Assembly: GCF_018139545.1 (NCBI RefSeq)
Contig: NZ_JAGSPJ010000001.1
Coordinates: forward strand, 1-64,000
Direction of reading: 5' to 3'
Length of the DNA: 64,000 bases
Source: Affinundibacterium fentianense
GTDB taxonomy: Bacteria > Pseudomonadota > Gammaproteobacteria > Burkholderiales > Burkholderiaceae_D
Below are positions 37,029 to 47,185 of this stretch, piece after piece (position 1 is the stretch's first letter; each line of letters begins with the position of its first letter). The notes under the pieces were generated by a model. It did no database searches and was not told where the DNA came from. It saw nothing but the letters and a program-made list of their open reading frames with translations. A program made the position numbers and the translations under genes.

Positions 37029-38399
37029 ATGAAATACGAAGTAATTGATACACAAATTGCGCCAGAAGGGCATTTAGAAGTTTTATCGAAAGCAGAAGTT
37101 GCCAGATTGTGGGATACCAGTCATGGTGGCTTATATCAATTGTTTAGAAGTTGTGCTTTGGCTGTTTTAAATTGTGGAAGTGGCCTCGATGATGGCAAGG
37201 AATTGCTCGAACGTTACAAAGATTTTGACATCAGCATTGTTCAACGTGAACGTGGAATTAAATTAGATGTGAAAGCTGCGCCAGCCAGTGCTTTTGTTGA
37301 TGGCGTGATGATTAAAGGGATACAAGAGCATCTGTTCGCGGTATTGCGCGACATTTTGTTTATTGATGGTGAGATTTTAAAAAATCAGCATATCGATTTG
37401 GAAACAACGGAGGGTGTGACCGACGCTGTATTTCACATTCTTCGTAACGCAAAATTATTACAGCCACAAATCAGTCCGAATATGGTGGTGTGCTGGGGTG
37501 GACATTCTATTTCGGGACACGAATATGACTACACAAAGTTAGTTGGTTACCACCTAGGCTTGCGTGGAATGGACATTTGCACCGGTTGTGGGCCAGGCGC
37601 GATGAAAGGTCCAATGAAAGGTGCCACAATTGGTCATGCAAAGCAAAGGATAACAAACAGTCGCTATTTGGGAATTTCCGAGCCTGGCATCATTGCTGCC
37701 GAAGCGCCAAATCCTATTGTTAATGACTTAGTGATTATGCCGGACATCGAAAAACGATTAGAGGCATTTGTACGTGTCGCGCACGCCATTATTGTCTTCC
37801 CCGGCGGGGCAGGAACTGCCGAAGAAATTTTGTACTTATTGGGAATTTTGCTGCATCCCGACAATGCAAATTTACCTTATCCAGTGATTTTCACAGGTCC
37901 GGCTTCCGCTGCAGATTATTTCAAACAAATTGATCAGTTCATTGGTCAGACCTTGGGCAGTGAAGCACAGGCAAAATACACAATCATTATTGACGACCCT
38001 GTTGCAGTGGCAAAAGAAGTACAAGCAGGAATAAAAACGGTTCGTGCCTATCGTAAGCAACATGGTGATGCCTATTATTACAATTGGTTGTTAAAGATTG
38101 ATCGTGAGTTTCAGCATCCATTTGTGCCTACCCACGACAACATGCGTGGCTTGGCGCTGCATAAAAATCAGCCAGCACATTTGCTGGCAGCGAACTTGCG
38201 CCGAGCTTTTTCAGGTGTGGTTGCTGGAAATGTGAAAGACCAAGGAATTCGAGCAATCGAGCAGTACGGACATTTTGAAATTTGTGGCGATAGTGAAATC
38301 ATGCAGGCAATGGATGTGCTGCTCGACTCATTCGTGAAGCAAACGAGGATGAAGTTGCCAGGGAAGACTTATATCCCGTGCTATAAAGTAATTAAATAA
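37029..38399 (+). CDS. ppnN: Pyrimidine/purine nucleotide 5'-monophosphate nucleosidase PpnN
   Basis: A 456-aa member of the YgdH/PpnN branch of the LOG family, which splits nucleoside monophosphates into base and ribose 5-phosphate; in E. coli it is tuned by (p)ppGpp. The central Rossmann domain carries 'WGGHSISGHEYDYTKLVGYH', 'CTGCGPGAMKGPMKGATIGH', and the nucleotide-binding 'VFPGGAGTAEEILYL'. N- and C-terminal flanking domains of the long PpnN type are present. I take the ATG at 37029, preceded by AGAGAGGA; an in-frame ATG at 37008 lacks a ribosome-binding site. Confidence 0.93.
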   Translation: MKYEVIDTQIAPEGHLEVLSKAEVARLWDTSHGGLYQLFRSCALAVLNCGSGLDDGKELLERYKDFDISIVQRERGIKLDVKAAPASAFVDGVMIKGIQEHLFAVLRDILFIDGEILKNQHIDLETTEGVTDAVFHILRNAKLLQPQISPNMVVCWGGHSISGHEYDYTKLVGYHLGLRGMDICTGCGPGAMKGPMKGATIGHAKQRITNSRYLGISEPGIIAAEAPNPIVNDLVIMPDIEKRLEAFVRVAHAIIVFPGGAGTAEEILYLLGILLHPDNANLPYPVIFTGPASAADYFKQIDQFIGQTLGSEAQAKYTIIIDDPVAVAKEVQAGIKTVRAYRKQHGDAYYYNWLLKIDREFQHPFVPTHDNMRGLALHKNQPAHLLAANLRRAFSGVVAGNVKDQGIRAIEQYGHFEICGDSEIMQAMDVLLDSFVKQTRMKLPGKTYIPCYKVIK

Positions 38400-38591
38400 G
38401 TAGACTTGGAATTATTGAATTACTGCTTTTTTAAGAGGGTAGTGGCTTTGCGAACCATTTTTGTCACATCATTGAAAAAAACTAATATTTCAGATGGGAA
38501 ATTAGTGTTTATTTGAAAAAAAGTAGCATAATAAGAAAATGGTGCAATAGAGAACTGTCGGCTGACTACATATTTGATAAGGATGAAAAAC

Positions 38592-39548
38592 ATGAGTACT
38601 GTCCAACATGAAGTTGATGAGCGTACCAACTTAATCAGTTCGAATAAGTTTGAACTGTTGTTGTTCAGATTAGGTGTTGATGCAGTCAATCAACGCTCTG
38701 AATTATTTGGTATCAATGTGTTTAAAGTACGTGAAATTGTTGCGATGCCAGAAATCACTGCCGTCGCAGGCGCATTGCCGCACAATTTGGGTGTCGTGAA
38801 TTTGCGTGGCCAAATCATCCCAGTCATTGATTTGCCTTCTGTTGTGGGGCGCACTCCTGCGACTGGTCTGAATATCATGTTGGTGACTGAGTTTGCGCGT
38901 TCGACTCAAGGTTTTGCTGTTGAGTCGGTGGAAGAAATTGTTCGTCTTGATTGGAGTCAAGTGCTTTCTGCTGAATCGAGTGCAGCTGGAGGCATGGTCA
39001 CCAGTATTGCTCGTTTGGACGGTGATGCAGAGGATACCCGATTGGCTCAAGTGTTGGACGTTGAGCAAATCCTGCGTCAAATTGCCCCATCTGGCAATAA
39101 AGATATCGATTCGGAGACGATTGGTGCCAAACTTAAGATCAAGCCAGGCGCTGTGATTCTTGCGGCGGATGATTCTGCTGTTGCACGTGGCTTGATTGGA
39201 CAGGCACTCGATGCGATTGGTGCGCCTTACATCATGTGCAAGACTGGTAAAGAAGCGTGGGATAAATTACAGGTGTTGCATGCTGGTGCAACGGCAGAAG
39301 GAAAACATCTGCGGGATAAAGTTGCACTGATGTTGACTGACTTGGAAATGCCTGAGATGGATGGCTTTACTTTGACGCGCAATATTAAGCAAGACGATCG
39401 TTTCAAAGATCTGCCGGTGATTATCCACTCCTCTCTGTCAGGAACGACTAACGAGGATCATGTTAGAAGTGTGGGGGCGGACGCCTATGTGGCTAAGTTT
39501 GTTGCGGAAGAATTAGCCGCAACGATTCGAGAAGTCATTACGCACTGA
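38592..39548 (+). CDS. cheV: Chemotaxis coupling protein CheV
   Basis: A 318-aa protein made of a CheW-like domain (about 15-165, 'GINVFKVREIVAMPEIT', 'GVVNLRGQIIPVIDLPSVVG') and a C-terminal receiver domain (about 185-315) with phospho-acceptor D250 in 'MLTDLEMPEMDGFTL'. It couples chemoreceptors to CheA, with phosphorylation thought to adjust adaptation. The ATG at 38592 is chosen because AAGGA lies eight bases upstream. No other che or fli gene is nearby, so it is an orphan in this window, though a motile lifestyle is implied. Confidence 0.95.
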   Translation: MSTVQHEVDERTNLISSNKFELLLFRLGVDAVNQRSELFGINVFKVREIVAMPEITAVAGALPHNLGVVNLRGQIIPVIDLPSVVGRTPATGLNIMLVTEFARSTQGFAVESVEEIVRLDWSQVLSAESSAAGGMVTSIARLDGDAEDTRLAQVLDVEQILRQIAPSGNKDIDSETIGAKLKIKPGAVILAADDSAVARGLIGQALDAIGAPYIMCKTGKEAWDKLQVLHAGATAEGKHLRDKVALMLTDLEMPEMDGFTLTRNIKQDDRFKDLPVIIHSSLSGTTNEDHVRSVGADAYVAKFVAEELAATIREVITH

Positions 39549-39573
39549 TTCGACCTATTGGGAGTGCAAGAAA

Positions 39574-39606
39574 AGCTGACTTGACCGAGGTCGAGTCAGC
39601 TTTTTT
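39574..39606 (+). terminator. Intrinsic terminator of cheV
   Basis: AGCTGACTTGAC pairs with GTCGAGTCAGCT with one wobble, and T6 follows (39601-39606). It starts about 25 bases after the cheV stop. Confidence 0.9.
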
Positions 39607-39693
39607 ATTGGCTGAGAATGGAAATTAACATTGATATTGCGTGCGGTTTCAGTGTGTTTGAGATTTGATAGAAATTAGAAAAGGTGAATATCG

Positions 39694-39930
39694 ATGGAAA
39701 AGTTTATGACCTATGAAGAATATTTGGATGAAGTGACGACACTTTTGACCGAGATGTACAATTTAAACGACGAAGCCGCGATTAAATACGTAATGCGTGC
39801 GCAAGCGGCGGAATATTTCAGCCCACATGACGACCATGAGGAAATGCGAACACTTGATCGAGCTATGAAAGATGCGAAAATTGTGTACGAAACGAGAAAT
39901 AAGTCACGCCCTGAAATCTATAAAAAGTAA
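39694..39930 (+). CDS. Small conserved acidic protein of unknown function
   Basis: A 78-aa soluble, predominantly helical protein with many acidic residues ('YEEYLDEVTTLLTEMYNLND', then 'AIKYVMRAQAAEYFSPHDD'). I believe similar small proteins occur in related Burkholderiales, but I recall no functional domain. AAGGTGA seven bases before the ATG supports expression. It follows a terminator and points toward the minus-strand gene at 40060. The fold might be a small helical bundle; no metal motif or membrane segment is seen. Confidence 0.65.
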   Translation: MEKFMTYEEYLDEVTTLLTEMYNLNDEAAIKYVMRAQAAEYFSPHDDHEEMRTLDRAMKDAKIVYETRNKSRPEIYKK

Positions 39931-40059
39931 GAAGTTATTTATCGTATCTGTCGCCGCAATATTGATACCAACAGTGAGTATTCTGATCGTCGGGAGACTT
40001 CGTACTTTAGAGTCATCGAAGTTTTCTTGTGGAGTCATTCAGAGGGGCGATGAAACAGA

Positions 40060-40326
40060 TCATACCTTCTGCATCTCTTCGGCATCCAAGGCGATGACAT
40101 GGGTCTGTAATTGTCCTCGTTCATCATGCCATTCACGCATAATGCAAGCTTGACCTTCTTCGTCGACGGCAATCACTTTAAAAAAATTGCCTACCATTGA
40201 CTCGATTAGAATACGTTCATCTTCTGGAAAACTTTTGATAAATTGTTTATCGAGGTGGATGACGCGTACGATGTCGCCAATCACTACTAGTTGGTCATTG
40301 CAGTCTCGAATTGGTTTTTCATTCAT
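40060..40326 (-). CDS. Small conserved protein of unknown function, beta-rich
   Basis: An 88-aa protein of alternating hydrophobic strands: 'LVVIGDIVRVIHLD', 'MVGNFFKVIAVDEEGQACIM' and 'QTHVIALDAEE'. The pattern recalls a small SH3-like or KOW-type barrel, which is inference. Weak GAAGAGA upstream of the ATG. It lies upstream of the OPT transporter on neither strand's operon; it is convergent with the 78-aa gene. Its function is unknown. Confidence 0.65.
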   Translation of the reverse strand: MNEKPIRDCNDQLVVIGDIVRVIHLDKQFIKSFPEDERILIESMVGNFFKVIAVDEEGQACIMREWHDERGQLQTHVIALDAEEMQKV

Positions 40327-40393
40327 GGATAGTTCTCTTCATATTGTGTGATGTTTCCAGCAGTATTGATCAGTTATTTTAGTTTGCGGCAAA

Positions 40394-42679
40394 TTAACTA
40401 GAAATGGATGTGTCGTTCTTGTCCTTCCGTTTTTCCTTTCCCACAAAATACAGTAATAGCCCAATGATTGTGAAAGGAATGAGTGAAAGTGCGTCAGCTT
40501 GCGCGCCACCAAAAAATGGATTGTGCTGTATTGCCCAATTGCTTATCTGGTTATCGAAATCGGTCATAAACCCGGCGCTAAATGCGATGACAATCCCTGC
40601 AAGTGCACCGCCAGCGATGTAACCAGAAGACAGCAAAACGCCATCGCTCCGATCGCCGGCAGCTTGTCTTTCTTCTTCGTTTAGATGCTGGTACTTCTTT
40701 AGTTTGCTATTTTTGAAATCGACTAGCCAGCGTATCATTCCGCCGATAAAAAGTGGAGCTGATGACGCAAGTGGTAAATAGACGCCGACTGCAAAGGCTA
40801 AAGATGGAATACCAGACATCTCAAGCGTTAAGGCGATGATGACTCCAAACAAAACCAAGGCCCAAGGTAGTTCGCCATCCAAAATGCCTTTGATAATGTA
40901 AGAAATGAGTACTGCTTTTGGGGCGTCGTATTTCTTTACTTCTGAACCATCTGGTCGTTTGTTATAGGTGCCATTGATACCGGGATCCACGAAGTAAACA
41001 ACGTCACCATCTTCTCTCACAAGATACTTTCCTGCTGGCGCACCTTGACTATCGGATTTGTGCCACACCTTGTACGCATATTTGTCCTGTTGTGCTTGCG
41101 GCCCCTGTAGCGTACTTGTTTCTACGAGCTTGTCGGCATTGGTCTTTAAGCCAGGCGCAATTTGTGCAATGGGAACATAAACCGTACTGGCTTCGTTGAG
41201 TCGCAATAGAATTGGCCCTAAGATCAAGGCAGAGCAAAATGCACCAATCAAAATGGCATATTGTTGGTAGCGCGGTGTAGAACCGACTAAATATCCAGTC
41301 TTTAAATCTTGTGAGGTACATCCTGCGACGCTGGAGGCGATACAAACGATTGCGCCGACTGACAATGCTGTGACGTAGTATTGTCCCCCTATCCATCCCA
41401 TCAATAAAAATATCAGACAAGTGAACAAAAGCGTTGCCACTGTCATCCCTGAAATAGGGTTTGATGATTGCCCAATTTGCCCTGTAAGTTGTGACGACAC
41501 TGTTGCAAACAGAAAACCGAAAACCAAAATCAACAAGGCGCCGAGAAAATTCATGTGTAGTGGCGTTGAGATGGTGATCACAGCAATGATCGCCAATGCG
41601 CCAATGATGACCCATTTCATATGGATGCTTTGTTCTGTACGTATCGTTTGTGACTCAGTGAGATTCACTGATTCTTGTTTCCCAATGCCAGCAAGGCCTG
41701 AAGCTAAGCTTCGCCAAATCAGAGGCATCGCTCTTGCGAGACTTATCAGACCGCCGGTAGCAACGGCTCCCGCGCCGATGTAAAGAACGTAGGCGCCGCG
41801 AATTTCATGGGGACTCATTTCGCTGATCAACTTTGTCGCGGGAGCCAGTGGCGTTAGTAGCCCATCGCCAAAAAACTTAATGAGAGGTATCAACAGCATA
41901 TACGACAATACACCGCCTGCCGCCATGATTGCCGCGATACGAGGACCGATGATGTAGCCAACACCAAGGAGTTCTGGAGAGATCTCCGTGCCTATTGATC
42001 CCCCTTTGAGGGGGGCTTGAAAAACAAAATCCACGGTATCTTTCCAACCTTTGAATGCAATATTGCCGACTTTGTATATCAGGCCTACAAAAAAACCTCC
42101 AAATATAATGGTTGCCCGTCGATTTGCATCGGATTGTGAATTGGGGTTGCTAGACTCCCCAGCCGCTGCCCGCGAGCTATCGGTCGCTGCTGCCTTGAGA
42201 ACTTCGGCGCAGGCCGTTCCTTCGGGATATTTCAATTCATGATGTTTCTCAACAATCATGGTACGACGCATTGGGATCATTAGTAGAATGCCCAATAATC
42301 CACCGAGGATCGCGACTAGCATGATTCGGTAGATTTCTAAGTCAAATCCAAGAATTAAAATGGCTGGCATCGTGACGCCAAGACCAAACGCCAATGATTC
42401 GCCAGCTGAACCCGCGGTTTGAGCAATACTGTTTTCCAATATTGTTGAATCGGTGCTACCAAATTTGTGCATCAACCTAAATAAAGTAATCGCGATAACC
42501 GCTACCGGAATCGATGCACTGACGGTTAAGCCAACCTTTAGCACTAGGTAGAGCGATGATGCGCCAAATATCATCCCTAGGATTGTCCCCATCATGAGCG
42601 CTCTAAGCGTGAATTCAGGCAGATTGGCGGAAGCTGGAATATATGGTTTGAATTTTGGTGATTCGTTGAGCGATGACAT
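40394..42679 (-). CDS. OPT family oligopeptide transporter
   Basis: A 761-aa integral membrane protein with many (about 14-16) hydrophobic segments. Family motifs include the N-terminal '[20 protein letters not shown]', '[14 protein letters not shown]' and '[16 protein letters not shown]', typical of bacterial OPT proteins of the oligopeptide/metal-chelate superfamily. A soluble loop near residues 510-600 has a periplasmic-looking insertion with '[17 protein letters not shown]'. Substrates are likely small peptides, but not determinable here. An in-frame GTG start at 42715 is possible; the ATG at 42679 better matches the family start and has GGA nearby. Confidence 0.93.
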   Translation of the reverse strand: MSSLNESPKFKPYIPASANLPEFTLRALMMGTILGMIFGASSLYLVLKVGLTVSASIPVAVIAITLFRLMHKFGSTDSTILENSIAQTAGSAGESLAFGLGVTMPAILILGFDLEIYRIMLVAILGGLLGILLMIPMRRTMIVEKHHELKYPEGTACAEVLKAAATDSSRAAAGESSNPNSQSDANRRATIIFGGFFVGLIYKVGNIAFKGWKDTVDFVFQAPLKGGSIGTEISPELLGVGYIIGPRIAAIMAAGGVLSYMLLIPLIKFFGDGLLTPLAPATKLISEMSPHEIRGAYVLYIGAGAVATGGLISLARAMPLIWRSLASGLAGIGKQESVNLTESQTIRTEQSIHMKWVIIGALAIIAVITISTPLHMNFLGALLILVFGFLFATVSSQLTGQIGQSSNPISGMTVATLLFTCLIFLLMGWIGGQYYVTALSVGAIVCIASSVAGCTSQDLKTGYLVGSTPRYQQYAILIGAFCSALILGPILLRLNEASTVYVPIAQIAPGLKTNADKLVETSTLQGPQAQQDKYAYKVWHKSDSQGAPAGKYLVREDGDVVYFVDPGINGTYNKRPDGSEVKKYDAPKAVLISYIIKGILDGELPWALVLFGVIIALTLEMSGIPSLAFAVGVYLPLASSAPLFIGGMIRWLVDFKNSKLKKYQHLNEEERQAAGDRSDGVLLSSGYIAGGALAGIVIAFSAGFMTDFDNQISNWAIQHNPFFGGAQADALSLIPFTIIGLLLYFVGKEKRKDKNDTSISS

Positions 42680-42923
42680 ACTTATTCCAATTAGCGAAGA
42701 CAGCGTAGTGGACACGAGAATCCACTGCGGGACAATTTAAACAACTCCTTGGTCGGTTGACGAGCCGATTGCCTATTATCTCGTGTTTCTCATTAATTGT
42801 GAAACAATGACTTATTTCGTGAAGGATAAGATCTGACTAGTTAAGGTAAAGTGTGTTGCACAAGGTGTTTTTTTGTTCAGCGACAAGTAAATCGACACCA
42901 AGAATTTTTCTTTCTTTTCCTCT

Positions 42924-44225
42924 CTACTGCATGTTCGACAGATTTTTGATATCTCGAATTGTGCTGCTGCGCCAAGCAATCAGTGCAATGATTAAGGCGC
43001 ACGAACTTGAGAATCCTAGTGCATATCGTAAGCCATAGTTTTCGCCAAGCCAGCCACCAATCAATGCGCCAGGTCCAGCCGGAATTAATGTGAGCCAGCG
43101 CATGGTGCTGGTAATACGGCCAAGTAGATGTTCTGGTGTGACCGCTTGGCGTAATGCCAAGAAATTGATGAAAATGAATACGCTGCCAGTTGCGAACAGA
43201 ATCAACATCAGAGCAAACGCAATCACACCTAATTGATTGGCAGGTGCAAGCGCAAGTAGTCCCCATCCCCCCGAACACAGAAGAATACCAACGATCATAC
43301 AACGTCCCGGTCCGATTTCTTGACTGACCCGATTCCCGATGATGCTGGCAAAAATGGTGCCAATACCCATACACACATAACTCAAACCTACTGCTTGCTC
43401 AGAAAGTCCTAGCTCGCGGGTTGCAAATAAAATTTGAACGACAAGTGCCGCATTGTAGGCGAGTTGCCAGAGGCCTACAGTGAATGCTAGTGCGACTAAA
43501 ACTGCGTGGGTTTGGACAAACCGTAGTCCATCTTTTAGATCTCCCCAAAAATTGGCATTGGCAGAGATAATGCGCGTTTCTTGAATATGAATTTTTCGCA
43601 GGATCGTTGCTGATGCGAGGAGCAGCAAGGCATCCGCCATCAATGCGAGAGGTGCACTCAATAATTTAATTAAAGCCCCAGCAGCGGCAGGCCCCGCAAC
43701 TTCCGAACCCGAGCTCGCGAGAGCATTTTTTGCATGTGCCTCAATTAATCGATCTCTTGGGACAATTTGCGTTAATACGATTTGTGCTGCTGTTCCAGCG
43801 GTGGTATTGACCGTACCAATGAGAAAGCCAACAATGTACAACCACGAGATGTTGAGAAAATTTAGCCACCATGCTAGGGGTACGCTCGCGACAGCAATTG
43901 AAATTGCGATCTCTCCAGCAATGTACACTGGCAATTTTTTCACTCGATCTAACCAAACGCCAGACGGTAATGAGAGTAGAACGTAAGGAAAGATCTCCAT
44001 GAATGTCAAGATACCCATTTGCGTGGGACTGGCATGCAAGAGTATCGCTGCGGTCAAGGGAAGTGCCAACAAAGTAATTTGTGCGCCAAATGAACTGATT
44101 AGAATCGATAACCAAAGCCTGCGATAAACAAAATCGCGCAACAAATCATCTGCTGGTAACAGTTGATTTGGGAGAATTCTTGAATAGAAACGGCTTAGAA
44201 CCGACAATGCAGGCTTTTTTTTCAT
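42924..44225 (-). CDS. MFS family efflux transporter
   Basis: A 433-aa major facilitator with about 12 membrane segments. The N-terminal cytoplasmic part contains 'RDFVYRRLWLSILISSFGAQI', then 'PSGVWLDRVKKLPVYIAGEI' in the A-motif region. The layout is that of the EntS/MFS_3-type exporters (drugs, siderophores or similar), so an exporter role is likely but the substrate is unknown. It is followed, with a 244-base gap, by the OPT gene on the same strand and is divergent from the exonuclease gene. Confidence 0.9.
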   Translation of the reverse strand: MKKKPALSVLSRFYSRILPNQLLPADDLLRDFVYRRLWLSILISSFGAQITLLALPLTAAILLHASPTQMGILTFMEIFPYVLLSLPSGVWLDRVKKLPVYIAGEIAISIAVASVPLAWWLNFLNISWLYIVGFLIGTVNTTAGTAAQIVLTQIVPRDRLIEAHAKNALASSGSEVAGPAAAGALIKLLSAPLALMADALLLLASATILRKIHIQETRIISANANFWGDLKDGLRFVQTHAVLVALAFTVGLWQLAYNAALVVQILFATRELGLSEQAVGLSYVCMGIGTIFASIIGNRVSQEIGPGRCMIVGILLCSGGWGLLALAPANQLGVIAFALMLILFATGSVFIFINFLALRQAVTPEHLLGRITSTMRWLTLIPAGPGALIGGWLGENYGLRYALGFSSSCALIIALIAWRSSTIRDIKNLSNMQ

Positions 44226-44448
44226 GTTGATTCAAAATCGCAGACGCAAGTCCGCAGATACTTAAGTAGGACAGATTACAATGGTAAAGGATGGCAGTGT
44301 AAAGCATGAGATGGAGTCTTTCCGCGCCTAGGAAGTTCCTGTGCGATTTAAACTGAAAGCGTATTAGACGAAACTTGTTGTGAACGAGTCTCTGTAAGTA
44401 AGAATAATTGTGAATGATTGAGAATAAATGATACACGATGAGTAAAGA

Positions 44449-45120
44449 ATGTTAGCAGAGCCAATTGTGATGATTGACTTCGAAACGACCGGAATGAGCC
44501 CCGTTCATGGAGACCGTGTAACGGAAGTTGCTGCAATTCGGATAGTCGGCAACGAAATTGTCGAACGCTATGTGTCCTTAATTAACTGCGACGTGGAAGT
44601 CTCGCCTTTTATCACCCAATTGACAGGAATTACACAGGCGATGGTCGATCGCGCCCCTCCAATAGCTAAAGTGATGCCTGAATTGCTTAGATTTATTGGC
44701 AGGGACTGTCTGGCGGCTCATAATGCAAGCTTCGATGAAAAGTTCTTGTATGCTGAGAGTGCTAGGTTGGGACTTCATCTTGCTCATCGCGGAACGGTCT
44801 GTACCGTCAAGTTAGCGCGTCGAATACTGCCGGGCTTGTCAAGCTATGCGCTTGGCGCCTTGGCCACACGATTAGGAATTGGTTTTAAAGGCCGCGCGCA
44901 TCGGGCTGAAGCTGATGCAGAAGTCGCCGCGAATCTGCTCATGCATTTAAGCCAGCATTTGAGTAGGCATTACCAGTTTGGACAAGTCGATCCCATGCTG
45001 CTTGTCAAATTGAACCAACTTAGTGCTGCGAAAGTGGCAGCTTATTTGCAACAACATTATTTGCAACAACAATGTCAAGTGCGGAGTCCTGGCTCGCATT
45101 TTTCTTTACCAAAAGGGTAG
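44449..45120 (+). CDS. DEDDh 3'-5' exonuclease, DnaQ/PolC-epsilon-like
   Basis: A 223-aa nuclease of the DnaQ superfamily. Exo I 'MIDFETTGMSP' carries D10 and E12, Exo II has 'AHNASFDEKFL', and Exo III epsilon 'HRAEADA' completes the DEDDh set, so it should be catalytically active. The C-terminal ~50 residues (Gln/His/Leu-rich) are unassigned. It is not the replicative epsilon subunit by context. It is followed at once by a DUF1653 gene and an XdhC-family gene, so the three may form an operon. Confidence 0.92.
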   Translation: MLAEPIVMIDFETTGMSPVHGDRVTEVAAIRIVGNEIVERYVSLINCDVEVSPFITQLTGITQAMVDRAPPIAKVMPELLRFIGRDCLAAHNASFDEKFLYAESARLGLHLAHRGTVCTVKLARRILPGLSSYALGALATRLGIGFKGRAHRAEADAEVAANLLMHLSQHLSRHYQFGQVDPMLLVKLNQLSAAKVAAYLQQHYLQQQCQVRSPGSHFSLPKG

Positions 45121-45123
45121 GCT

Positions 45124-45366
45124 GTGAATTCCTCCAATCAAAGTGCAGTTCGTCAATTTCGTCACTACAAAGGTGGTATTTATGAACTTATTTGTGAGGC
45201 GACAAATGAAGCAGATTTGCAACCCGTCATTGTCTACCGCGCAGCGAATGGAAGCGTATGGACGCGACCGAAATCCGTTTTCTTCGAGTCGATTTTGGTC
45301 GATGGCCAAATGGTTCAACGTTTTACAGAAATCGACGTGACACATAACTCGTTCAAGGATGAATAA
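45124..45366 (+). CDS. DUF1653 domain-containing small protein
   Basis: An 80-aa protein with the DUF1653 core: 'FRHYKGGIYELICEATNEAD', then 'PVIVYRAANGSVWTRPKSVF' and 'RFTEID'. It is a small beta-rich domain of unknown role. It starts with GTG three bases after the exonuclease stop codon, with AGGG just upstream, indicating coupling with that gene. Confidence 0.85.
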   Translation: MNSSNQSAVRQFRHYKGGIYELICEATNEADLQPVIVYRAANGSVWTRPKSVFFESILVDGQMVQRFTEIDVTHNSFKDE

Positions 45367-45371
45367 TTGGT

Positions 45372-46388
45372 ATGGATAGTATCGATTTAGAAGTCTTGAA
45401 AGCATCCGAGCAGTGGATGGCTTCGGGGATTCGCTGTGAACTCGTCACGGTTGTCAAAACTTGGGGGTCAAGTCCGAGGCCTGAAGGAGCCATGTTAGTG
45501 ATTTCGGAAGCTGGCCAACTCGTTGGCTCCGTTTCTGGAGGCTGTATTGAAGACGATTTGGTCGATAAAATGCGCCGGGGAGGCTGTTCCCGTATAAAGC
45601 CGGAACTAGTGACCTATGGTGTCAGTGCGGAAGAGGCGCACCGTTTCGGCCTACCATGTGGTGGAACCATTCAATTGCTGATTGAGCCGCTTCATGTCGG
45701 CAGTCAGATTTCTAGTTTATTGCAAAAACTTGAAAATAAAGAATTAGTTGCACGCGAACTAAACCTTCAGACTGGTGCGGTGAGCTTATTGCAGGCAAAG
45801 ATTCATGATAAGTTGAGCTTAGAACGAGATCTATTACGGACGATTCATGGACCGCGTTGGCGATTGTTGATTATTGGCGCGGGACAAATGTCGCAATTCC
45901 TCGCGAATATAGCGCAAGGATTAGATTATCAAGTCACCGTCTGTGATCCGCGCGAGGAATATCTTGATGCTTGGCATCTTGACGGCGTCACTTTCTCCAA
46001 GGAGATGCCAGACGATACGGTGATACAAATGAAACTGGACGCACACAGTGCGGTGGTTGCCTTGAGTCACGATCCTAAATTGGATGATCTGGCATTAATG
46101 GAGGCGCTTAAATCGCCGGCATTTTATGTCGGTGCGATCGGCTCACGTGCCAATAATTCGAAGCGGAGAGTCCGCCTCAAGGAGTTTGATTTGACAGACG
46201 CTCAAATTGCCCGTCTTCACGGTCCGATCGGTTTTTATATTGGCAGTAAAACGCCTGCAGAAATAGCGATTTCAATCCTGGCAGAGATGACGGCTGTAAA
46301 AAATCGCGTGCCCATTAGTAAGGAGATGCAAGTGGCCCATGCAAAGGAGCAACTTGGAAGTGCGAATTCGGATACATGTTCGATTTAA
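45372..46388 (+). CDS. XdhC/CoxI family protein (molybdoenzyme maturation)
   Basis: A 338-aa cytosolic protein of two parts: an XdhC/CoxI domain ('VVKTWGSSPRPEGAMLVIS', 'GSVSGGCIEDDLV', 'PCGGTIQLLIEPL') and a C-terminal Rossmann domain from about residue 165 with 'IIGAGQMSQFLANIAQ' and 'AIGSRANNSKRRVRL'. XdhC-type proteins hold and sulfurate the molybdenum cofactor for xanthine dehydrogenase-like enzymes. No such enzyme is within the window, so the partner must lie elsewhere. The gene follows DUF1653 by five bases. Confidence 0.9.
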   Translation: MDSIDLEVLKASEQWMASGIRCELVTVVKTWGSSPRPEGAMLVISEAGQLVGSVSGGCIEDDLVDKMRRGGCSRIKPELVTYGVSAEEAHRFGLPCGGTIQLLIEPLHVGSQISSLLQKLENKELVARELNLQTGAVSLLQAKIHDKLSLERDLLRTIHGPRWRLLIIGAGQMSQFLANIAQGLDYQVTVCDPREEYLDAWHLDGVTFSKEMPDDTVIQMKLDAHSAVVALSHDPKLDDLALMEALKSPAFYVGAIGSRANNSKRRVRLKEFDLTDAQIARLHGPIGFYIGSKTPAEIAISILAEMTAVKNRVPISKEMQVAHAKEQLGSANSDTCSI

Positions 46389-46496
46389 GATCAAGGATTA
46401 CGCAGAAATCAAACCTAGTAAATGGATAAAATCCGATTAATGAGGATGTTTTGGCGTAAAATTCAGGTAATTCTAAAGTGATAAAGGCAGGAGAAA

Positions 46497-47063
46497 ATGA
46501 GCATAAAATCTGATAAGTGGATACGCCGCATGGCTGAGCAACATGGCATGATTGAGCCATTTGCGCCCGATCAAGTGCGTCAAGCCAATGGTCAAAAGAT
46601 CGTAAGTTACGGCACGTCTTCTTATGGTTATGATATTCGTTGTGCGGATGAGTTTAAGATATTTACTAATATTAATAGCACAATAGTCGATCCAAAAAAC
46701 TTTGATGAAGGCTCCTTCGTTAATTTCAAAGGCGATGTTTGCATTATCCCGCCGAACTCCTTTGCTCTGGCCAGAACGATTGAGTACTTCCGTATTCCGC
46801 GCAGTGTCCTTACAATTTGTTTGGGGAAATCGACGTACGCTCGTTGTGGAATTATCGTCAATGTCACGCCGTTTGAACCGGAGTGGGAAGGGTATGTGAC
46901 ATTAGAGTTTTCTAATACTACGCCTTTGCCCGCGAAAATTTATGCTGGTGAAGGGTGTGCGCAAGTACTATTCTTCGAAAGTGATGAGATCTGCGAAACC
47001 TCTTACAAAGATCGCGGAGGCAAGTATCAGGGGCAGGTTGGTGTGACCTTGCCAAAAACGTAG
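46497..47063 (+). CDS. dcd: dCTP deaminase
   Basis: A 188-aa homotrimeric enzyme converting dCTP to dUTP, the main route to dTMP in many proteobacteria. Conserved blocks: '[21 protein letters not shown]', 'SYGYDIRC', '[19 protein letters not shown]' (catalytic Glu/Arg region) and '[12 protein letters not shown]'. Length matches the family. GGCAGGAG lies upstream of the ATG. It has its own terminator downstream. (Motif blocks are quoted without their links.). Confidence 0.96.
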   Translation: MSIKSDKWIRRMAEQHGMIEPFAPDQVRQANGQKIVSYGTSSYGYDIRCADEFKIFTNINSTIVDPKNFDEGSFVNFKGDVCIIPPNSFALARTIEYFRIPRSVLTICLGKSTYARCGIIVNVTPFEPEWEGYVTLEFSNTTPLPAKIYAGEGCAQVLFFESDEICETSYKDRGGKYQGQVGVTLPKT

Positions 47064-47084
47064 ATTGTTGTTGAATCGATGTCA

Positions 47085-47121
47085 CGCAAAGTAGGGTAAT
47101 TCTTACTTTGCGTTTTTTTTT
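47085..47121 (+). terminator. Intrinsic terminator of dcd
   Basis: CGCAAAGTA (47085-47093) pairs with TACTTTGCG (47104-47112), followed by a run of nine T. It lies 22 bases after the dcd stop and faces the convergent DUF1501 gene. Confidence 0.92.
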
Positions 47122-47185
47122 GCAAGTCTGTTAGTTTCATGTTCCAGAGCGGATAACAGCGATACCCTAAAGCCTGTTCTCAGCT

